Source: Thozetella sp. PMI_491 (lineage: Eukaryota; Ascomycota; Sordariomycetes; Chaetosphaeriales; Chaetosphaeriaceae). Taken from it: a stretch of DNA of 64,000 nucleotides. Below are positions 55,384 through 64,000 of the stretch, in pieces. The number at the start of each line of letters is the position of its first letter. Positions within the stretch are counted from its first letter, which is position 1. The notes under the pieces are model-generated. The model did not search any database, was not told where the DNA came from, and was given only the letters and a program-made list of their open reading frames with translations. The DNA is taken from NCBI GenBank assembly GCA_021432635.1, contig MU270031.1:1127994-1191993 (forward strand). Reading direction: 5' to 3'. The translations under genes were made by a program, and so were the position numbers.

Positions 55384-56163
55384 TACGGCCAACATGTGAC
55401 GATTTTCGGGCTGATGAGTGGATGATCACGTACCGGCTTGGGTAAAGGGCAGGGTGGTGGAAAGAGTTTTGGTTTACGTTTCGACGGTTCGCTATACATA
55501 ATTACAGAGCACGGAAATTCCAGGAGCATCATCAATCAAAGTCAAGGGAGGCGCATATCATCACCATCAACGACAGTTTAAAAAAAACAAACGGACATAC
55601 ACACATCAGCTAGCGAGGGGAGGAGGGAGGGGCGGCAGTCTTAGGACTTGGCAACAGCTCTTTCCCTTCCTCGTACCCCCCTCTCCCTCACTTTTTGTTT
55701 TGTTGGCCCACTCCGCGCAATGCCTTTTCTCACGCTTCTGCATAGACGGATCAAAGGATGGACAGACCTGGCAGGATACCCAAATGTCTCCAACTTGGCG
55801 CTCGAGGGGGGCCCAGAGTGTCCTGGCCCCGGCCCCGGCCCGGTTTGGACAAACGCTGTGTTTATTTTCATTGGCTAGGTTGGCTGCCCGCCCCTGCTTT
55901 CATAAAGCCGTTGCTTCCCATGTTGTCTCGAGTCTCTCTTGAAGGGCGCTATAGGACTGGAAGGCTCAGGGTGTTCTTGGTGGCCAGTCGAGATTAGCTG
56001 TAGGCATCTCTCGCTTGTACACTGGTTCCGGTAGTGCCCCTCCCCAAATGCCAGATTACCACGCCGCCCCCCTGCCATGCTATCTAATGCGTGATCTATC
56101 TTAGTGTATGTGTATGCTTTTGTGGCTCTTTTCACGCCCTCCTTTCTATCTGGGTATGTTCCT
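55384..56163. other. Convergent intergenic region
   Basis: 780 bp between the coiled-coil gene and the N-acetyltransferase gene. Small frames at 55641-56135 overlap one another on both strands and are not gene-like. Confidence 0.5.
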
Positions 56164-57183
56164 CTATATGGGCCCCTCGGTTGGTCGGTCCAGGTCCACC
56201 ACGCGACCCTTTATGCCCTCAGCTTCCACGGGTGTGAGCTCGATCCCGAACCATTCCCGGAGCGCCTCCCGCCTCTCAGCTTCCGTCTTGCACACCTTGA
56301 CTATCTCGGTCTTACCCGTGACGTTCCGCTTCACCAGCTCGTTCACGAGCATCACCTTCCCCGTCACCGTGTCTTCCTCGGCGCCTTCCTTCCTGCCACG
56401 CAGGAACTTGACGATCAGCACCGTGAATGTCTGGAAACTCTCCGGGTGGCTGGACGTATACCAGTTGATAATGGCAAAGTCATCCTCGATGAATTCAAAC
56501 TCCCCGAACGAATAGAAGCTGTTCCAGTCCTTGTCGGCGCCGTTCCGGTACTGGTAGATCCACATGCGGGGCGCATCGGGCGCCCGCCAGCGCTGCACCG
56601 GCGTCAGGTCCCGCACCAGCCGGATCTCCTGCGTGCCGATGTTGTTGTGGTGCACCAGCCCATCCACCAGCGGGAGCGGGAGCGTCGGCCCATCGCCCCC
56701 GAACCCGGCGTCGAGCGAGTACCGGACGAGCCCGGCTGGCGAACCCGGGTCCGCAAGCGTGACGATGTTGACCAAGTGGCGCCACCCTGTGAAGTCTCCC
56801 TGGGGCACGCCATTCTCGCGCAGGCGGATGCGGACGCCGGAGAGGAAGGCGTCGAAGCCCAGCGCGCGCAGCATGTGGTTTAGAAAGATGCTGTTCTCCA
56901 TGCAGTAGCCGCCCCGGCCGCGGTCGGCCGTCATGAGCTTGGCATAGAGAGCTTGGGGGTCTAGCGTGATGGTGTGCGAGGGGGAGTAGTGCAGCGAAAG
57001 ATTTTCGTAAGGGAAGGTGGTAATCTGGTGCACGAATATCCTCTTGAGGTAGGCATAGTCCAGCGTTGGCTTCGCTGAGGGGTGGTAGGAAGGGGGCAGC
57101 CCGACACGGACGAGGTACTCCGAAACCTGGGCGGCTGAGTAGGCCGAGTCCCCCGGATTCGGGAGCGTGGTCGATGCAGCCAT
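56164..57183 (-). CDS. Arylamine N-acetyltransferase (NAT)
   Basis: Single exon, 339 aa. NATs transfer an acyl group from acetyl-CoA (or malonyl-CoA in some Fusarium enzymes) to arylamines and hydrazines. Seen: the catalytic triad C94 (RGGYCMEN), H136 (WRHLVNIV) and D158 (YSLDAGFG), the N-terminal 'PTLDYAYLKRIFVHQITTFPYENL' block, and a C-terminal 'NVTGKTEIVKVCKTEAERREALREWFGI' segment. The frame opens at a GTG (57204), but ATG 57183 (MAASTT) is the first ATG. The length is greater than bacterial NATs (about 280), as usual for fungi. The acyl donor cannot be told from sequence. Confidence 0.95.
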   Translation of the reverse strand: MAASTTLPNPGDSAYSAAQVSEYLVRVGLPPSYHPSAKPTLDYAYLKRIFVHQITTFPYENLSLHYSPSHTITLDPQALYAKLMTADRGRGGYCMENSIFLNHMLRALGFDAFLSGVRIRLRENGVPQGDFTGWRHLVNIVTLADPGSPAGLVRYSLDAGFGGDGPTLPLPLVDGLVHHNNIGTQEIRLVRDLTPVQRWRAPDAPRMWIYQYRNGADKDWNSFYSFGEFEFIEDDFAIINWYTSSHPESFQTFTVLIVKFLRGRKEGAEEDTVTGKVMLVNELVKRNVTGKTEIVKVCKTEAERREALREWFGIELTPVEAEGIKGRVVDLDRPTEGPI

Positions 57184-57991
57184 AATATTGGCTTCTTTCG
57201 GCACGCTGAAGAGCCTTGGACAGAAATTTCCGGGCTGTCGGTGCGAAGGAGATACCTATTTATATAGTATCGCTAAGTCGAAGTTGAATCCTATCAACAC
57301 ACGCCTAGGCTTGGGCTTGCACTTCAGACCCGTTGAGAGGGTGAGTCACGCTAAATGGTCGGGGTTGCGTTGGAGACCAATATTAGAACTAGCTTCGGGG
57401 TCCAAGTCCGGGTCGAGCGCTTAAGCAGAGTGGAAAGAGGCCGCAGACGAATGTTGCCATGGCCACAAGAGAACTAACCTACACAGAACCTGCATGCTTA
57501 CCAAAACAGTGAGCGATCGCGGCCTCGACGATGGCTTGATTCTACATGCTGGATAGCCACCACAAAGAACCTACGGCGATCGACAGTATGAGCCTAGTTA
57601 GCCGTTGAAAGGATCCCTTGTCCGGACCGGGCCCTCTTCCATGCATATCGTTATTCCGTCCCTGCACTCTAGACTCTCGTAAGATGCCAGAGTGGGGCTA
57701 TACTTGTAGCGAGAAGGCGCCATAGCGGAGTGAACGAGTCGCAAGAGGCAGAGCATATCGCAGCGGAAGAGAGTATGGCAATGACTCACAAGAACATATT
57801 GGTTGTGAGACTTGGTATTACGTGTAGAAAAGGATAACACTTTTATTCTCAATGCCATGTATCTTCTCTAATTGTAATAAAGTCATAAACGCCGTTTCTG
57901 GCCCCTCCCCCCTTATACGCCATGCTGATCTCGGAAAGAACCACGCGGTAGTTCCCAAACGCCCAGTATCATGCCTCGTAATCGTCTCGGA
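57184..57991. other. Intergenic region between NAT and Dim1 genes
   Basis: Both neighbours are on the minus strand. This holds the NAT promoter and the Dim1 3' end. No gene is apparent. Confidence 0.5.
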
Positions 57992-59749
<1,758 letters not shown>

Positions 59750-60912
59750 CTTGCAGTATAAATTCCAGCGGTCACAGGGACGGCAGGCAGTACTGGAGGT
59801 AGAATTAAGGGTTGGTTCAGAGCCTGCGGCGAGGCCTCAAATAGATCAGATTTTCCTCCTTGGTCCTTGTATTCAGTTACAGGTCTTCCTAAAGCAGAAC
59901 TGACCCGAAATGCGCGTCGTCAAAGAGATAATCGAGCTGGGGGTTTAAGGCAGGTGGTATTCTTGCCGTGGGAGTTTTTGGTGTTGGACTTTACAAAATT
60001 TCTGCCCCGCGATCCCGATAAGGATACAGCAGGGGTTCCGATAAGCCTTACCCTCTGAACCACACCATCCACCCCCCCCCCCCCCCTTTCCCCCACTCCC
60101 GCTAGTTGTAAACTGCAGTGACGTCTGCTTGGCTTTGACATCCGATCATGTATCAAAAATCAAGGTCGCTCCAGGTCTGTCCGCACCATAGACGAACCCT
60201 ATTAGGAGAGTCCCGGCGACCAGAGAACATCTGCGCAACTAGCCTTGGTCCTTACTGCACCAGCCGTTGAATGCGTCTAGCTCCCTATCTATCTCTACAG
60301 GAGATTCTTGCGCCATTCCGCCTCTGGTGCGATTGGTTGCGTCCGAGTTAATCCCGGCCCTTTGCTACTTTGAGCGCTACTGTCGGTATTGCCCCCCAGA
60401 GGGAAGGTAGGTAGGTACTACTACTAGGCGCACCGGTGCGAGGCATTCGGCACGCATATTCGTGAGATATACTGCATATATTGCATACCGATCTTATACT
60501 GAACTTTGACGCAGTTTCTGAGCTGCTGGGCGCGGGTGATTGAGGCACCGGTCGCCGCCGGATGTGCGGTGTTTGTCGGCCGTCGTAAGAGAGCGAGGCT
60601 GAGTCGCCGTTTACGTCGTCACCTCGGCTTGGCCTGGCGAGCGCGTAATTGCGAGGGGTCCCAGTCTGCCACGCCCATCGCCGCCGCCCTCTCCAACTTA
60701 TCGCCAGGCACGGGGAAACCAAGGCCGTAACCCAGTGCTCCTCTTAGGTTGGGCTTCAACGTCCTTAGTTGACCGACTCGCGAGGCTCCACCTTGCGCAC
60801 TTCCGCGCCCGCCGCCGGCTCACGAGGCCACCAGCTCGAGTTCCGCTGGTACCTCTGCTCGAGCTCCCAGCCCGCCCAATTCTGATTTCGCAACCCACCA
60901 GCGACCACCAGC
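59750..60912. promoter_or_regulatory. Divergent intergenic region, Dim1 / arrestin-like genes
   Basis: 1.16 kb with both promoters. It has a C15 tract at 60072-60086 and two GATAAG sites near 60017-60045. No coding frame is convincing. Confidence 0.5.
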
Positions 60913-62716
60913 ATGTCGATCCGAATAGCGCTCGAGGACGCGCCCGAGTTCTACACCAACTTGGACGTGGTCAGGGGCCGGGTCGTTATCATGATGAGCC
61001 GCTACGAACAGGTCGGCGCCATCATTGTCAAGCTCGAGGGCGAGTCCAACACGGCGCTGACAGAGCCCAACGATGGCACGCGGCCTACCTCGGGCGGGAA
61101 CACGTTGCATGAAAACCACAAGGTCCTGTATAAAGTCGCCCAGGTGTTTCCCGATGAGACGGCGTCGCCGATGGCTGGCCCGCTGACACTCGCGCCCGGA
61201 CAACACCAATTCCCTTTTCAGTTCAAGCTACCCTTCAACAATGCCTGCAGCGACCCTGCCGCCATGGCGAGGATCGGAGGGCTAGCCGGCGCGGGAGGCT
61301 ATGCCTCCGGGTCGGGACTCCTTGGGCTCGGTGGGATCCGGGTCATGGATGGGAGCAAGCAGCTGATGTATAGGCACGTTACCAAGACGCTACCACCGAG
61401 TTTCACGGGGTTCCCGAGGCAGGCGGAAATTCGATACTATATTAAGGTGACGATCCAGCGGCCGGGCCTGTTCAAAGAAAACTGGAGGTATCAAGTGGGG
61501 TTCAAGTTCCTTCCGATCGAGATGCCACGACCGCCCAAGACGAATCAGGAAGCCTACGCGAGGAGACCGTTCATATTCCGACCCCGAAGCAACAGCCCCG
61601 GCCCAGACTCTAAGAAGCGCTCCTCGTTCTTGGCCGGTCGGAAGGCCAGCAGCGGAAGTGTGGTTCAAGGGGGAGGCAGCTCGTCGGCGGCAGACGGCAC
61701 GCTTCAGCCGGCAGCATCAGGAGGACCGCCGGGCGTCCCTGCTCCGCCGTCAGTCGAGATGTCGGCCCGGCTACCACACCCATCCATCATCACATGCAAC
61801 CAGCCGATACCGCTTCGGTTGATAGCAAAGAAGCTCAACCACTCCACAGCCGAAATCTACCTCATATCTCTCCAAATTGATCTCATCGGCCGTACACTCG
61901 TGCGGGCCCAGGATCTCCAAAACGCCGAGCTCACGCGGTGGGTGATCGTCTCGCGACACGGCCTCTCCATTCCCGTGTCCCGACCGGACGCCGCCCCCGG
62001 CACGGAGACGATCATCCCGGATACTCTTTGGCGAGATATTCCACTGCCGAATACTGTCATGCCTACATTCGTCACATGCAACCTGAGCCGGAGCTGCAAG
62101 TCTTTCCGCTACTGATCCCCTAATCCCGCCCGCTAACGTTTCCATAGATCAACTTGAGGTCAAGGTCGGCCTGTCCTGGGGCAAGCCCGGCTCGACGTCA
62201 GCTGCCTCGAACCTTTTCAAAGGCAAGTCCCGCGTCGACCCATCCAACATTCCACAGGAGCTCCACCTACCGCTCCATTTCAGCGCGGTCGACGTATACT
62301 CAGGCCTTGCCCCTCCCGCCCAGCTCGTCGAAGCCATGCGCCGCGGCCGTACCCAGCGCCCCGGCCAGACGAATTTACCTGCGCAGCGGCCGCCGATGAA
62401 CCGGCCGCAGACAGCGCCAGCACAACGGCCTCCGTCCCAGGTGTATGGACAACAACCACCGGGATCACAGGCTCAGAGACCTCCGCTGCCAGCCCGGCCG
62501 TCGGCCCCTCCGGCCCAGCAGGAACCGCCGTCCGAGTCGCTGTATCCTCCGCAGCTGCAGCCGGGCGACATACCGCCGTACGACGACGCGCCGCCGAGCT
62601 ACGACGAGGCCATGGCCGAAAGTGCCGGCCCCGTGTTCGCGGATGGGCGCGCGCGGCCGGCGTATAGTGGTGTGACGAACGAAAACGAGCCAAGCTTAAT
62701 ACAAGAGAAGAGATGA
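60913..62716 (+). CDS. Arrestin-like (alpha-arrestin/ART) trafficking adaptor
   Basis: Exons 60913-62095 and 62148-62716; product 583 aa. Alpha-arrestins link membrane transporters to a Nedd4/Rsp5-type ubiquitin ligase for endocytosis. Seen: an arrestin N domain (about 1-200, with 'DVVRGRVVIMMSRYEQVGAI', 'LYKVAQVFP', 'LAPGQHQFPFQFKLP' and 'EIRYYIKVTIQRPG'), a Ser/Gly/Pro-rich linker (about 220-290), an arrestin C domain ('ITCNQPIPLRLIAKKLN', 'LISLQIDLIG', 'LEVKVGLSWG'), and a Pro/Gln-rich tail with PPSY (a PPxY ligase-binding motif) in 'PPYDDAPPSYDEAM'. The intron (62096-62147) has a GC donor (GCAAGT), branch GCTAAC and acceptor CATAG; joining restores 'NLSRSYQLEVKVG', while read-through stops within 5 codons. 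Target transporters are unknown. Confidence 0.92.
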
Positions 62717-63593
62717 GATTGGACGTGAGCGGGAATCCACAAGGGGTCGGGAAGAATATACATTAGGACCTGCGACTCTCCACGCGGGCGAGGGGTACAT
62801 GGCGTCGCGTCGGAGTTTGGGTGCAGGTAGGCTTTTTAATAGTGCTCAAACAGGGAACTGTATAGGGATCGTGGCACTATGTTTAATACCAATTCCGTAG
62901 ATACTGTACCCCCCGTATGTGATAAAACAGGTGTATAAGAGGGTACTCTTCTGGTTTCGCGCTGTGCCTAGCTGAGCGGATATGGGGGCTAGGATGGGTC
63001 AGTGAACACCCCAACCTAACACCCTCTGAGAGACGATAATGTTTGCAAGTCGCCAAGGTATGTGAGGTCGAAAAGAAGGGTGAAATTCATCATACTTGTC
63101 ATTATTCATCCCTGGATTCTATGGATCCGCCGACAACCAATTCTGACTGCTATCTGGGCGAGTTGACGCTCGCTTCACATGCACCCATAAATGCTACGTA
63201 CGTCGCCCTAAGCAAGCCAGCCGAGTCCGACTCCCTCCTCGCTTCAGCTGTGGCCAGGATGTTTCAACAGCCCCATAAAGCACATGTAGGTTGCGGTGGT
63301 ATTCCCCTTTGATTTCGCACGCGCCCAAAACGCCATACCTTGCCATCATGCCCTTTCCAGCCGCTTCTCCATCGGGGAGAAAAAAAAATAGATAGGCCAC
63401 CAGTTCTCAAAACACACGACCGGCACTTACTGTAGACACTGGATGTAGGCTGAGAGACTCTCTGCCTGCCAAGGGAAAAAAATGACGATGGTCGCATGTG
63501 TCATGCATCATATCGAGACGCGGCAACCCCATCTTCAAGAAGCAGTGGGCACTGCGCAATGTGCGATATAGTGCGCTGCGAAACGAACCGTTC
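62717..63593. other. Convergent intergenic region
   Basis: Between the arrestin-like gene and the SP-RING gene. A 100-bp AT-rich part lies around 62830-62930. No gene is seen. Confidence 0.5.
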
Positions 63594-64000
63594 TTAGTCA
63601 TCGTCTAATATAATGACCTCGACGGGTGCCGTAGTATTCTTGGCTGATGGGCCTGTCGAAGCCGACTGGCGGCTCCGTTTCGTCCGGGGCTCGTCATCGT
63701 CGTCGCTGTCGTCTTCCGTATCGGCCTCTACGACCGCATTCCAGGTTCCATCAGCCGCTACGGTCATGCGTTTTGCATGAAGCTTCTGATCCTGCTCGAG
63801 CTTCCGACGCACGCCCAAGAGGAACGAGTCCACGCGGAGGCTGCAAGGACGGGCGTCCTTGGAGCAAATAGGGCACTTCCACTTGTCTGGGCTCGAGGGT
63901 TCCTCGGTCTTGGGACAGTCGCACTGAACTGTGTGATGGCACTTTCGCACCGATTTGGTGGGCCTGGTGTTCAGCCAAGTCTCCAGGTCGAAGCACTCTA
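63594..64000 (-). CDS. SP-RING/MIZ zinc-finger protein, C-terminal part (partial)
   Basis: The 5' end lies beyond the window. In the frame reading from 63998 the sequence begins with 'ECFDLETWLNTR', followed by CHH, C-x-C and KCPIC with 'KDARPCSLRVDSFLLGVRRKL'. The CFDL, WKCPIC and RVDSFL pattern is that of the SP-RING (MIZ) fold of PIAS/Siz SUMO ligases, which promote SUMO transfer in the nucleus. The C-terminal 50 residues are acidic and basic ('EDDSDDDDEPRTKRSRQ') and end in VEVIILDDD, which matches a SUMO-interacting motif (hydrophobic core plus acidic run). The insertion of about 25 residues between the CFD and CPIC parts is larger than in PIAS; a related fungal MIZ protein is possible. 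Confidence 0.75.
   Translation of the reverse strand, partial: ECFDLETWLNTRPTKSVRKCHHTVQCDCPKTEEPSSPDKWKCPICSKDARPCSLRVDSFLLGVRRKLEQDQKLHAKRMTVAADGTWNAVVEADTEDDSDDDDEPRTKRSRQSASTGPSAKNTTAPVEVIILDDD

Overview
The window is nuclear DNA of a filamentous ascomycete, most likely a sordariomycete and perhaps Sordariales/Chaetomiaceae. The evidence is GC-rich coding sequence, short introns (47 to 224 bp, mostly 50-65) with GTATGT/GTAAGT-type donors and GCTAAC-like branch points, long intergenic spaces, and Pezizomycotina-type proteins (a DUF3824 protein, a Vac7 homologue, a 12-knuckle CCHC protein). The placement below class level is inference. I see no rRNA, tRNA, CRISPR array, transposon or virus-like element.

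Layout. 1-10 kb: the 3' part of an ankyrin-repeat gene (+), a peroxisomal acyl-CoA synthetase (PCS60 type, -), the spliceosomal DEAH helicase Prp2/DHX16 (+), a VAP/Scs2 ER tail-anchored protein (-) and a UBA-C2H2-UBX Cdc48-cofactor-like protein (+). 11-24 kb: an ER-lumenal Scj1-type DnaJ (+), a very charged DUF3824 protein of about 1324 aa (-), a membrane-anchored class I methyltransferase (+) and a 12-knuckle CCHC protein (-). 24-35 kb: a Kv-beta-like aldo/keto reductase (+), a sphingolipid delta-4 desaturase (+) and a Vac7-like vacuolar protein (-). 35-40 kb: a 5.4-kb stretch without a recognisable gene. 40-48 kb: two fungal proteins of unknown function (both -). 49-52 kb: a divergent ribosomal protein pair, Rpl10/uL16 (-) and Rpl30/eL30 (+). 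53-64 kb: a coiled-coil protein (+), an arylamine N-acetyltransferase (-), the 18S rRNA dimethylase Dim1 (-), an arrestin-like PPxY trafficking adaptor (+) and the C-terminal end of an SP-RING/MIZ zinc-finger protein (-) cut by the window edge.

Exon structures were resolved by hand from reading-frame continuity, splice signals and family homology. All joined models listed are in frame. The genes are mostly unrelated housekeeping functions (splicing, ribosome biogenesis and structure, ER folding and contact sites, lipid metabolism, vesicle traffic), so this is ordinary core-chromosome territory and not an accessory island or metabolic cluster. Neighbouring genes are often divergent or convergent; the one pair with a plausible shared regulatory logic is Rpl10/Rpl30, which share a 354-bp promoter holding a telobox-like TTAGGGTTT.

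The points most worth checking are three GC-AG introns in three different genes, stop-free in-frame introns in the Vac7-like, Rpl10 and Dim1 genes, an HSEL C-terminus on the ER DnaJ, paired TTAGGG-type elements before the methyltransferase gene, a 32-G homopolymer, and a large fungal protein with an unassigned N-terminal Cys/His cluster.
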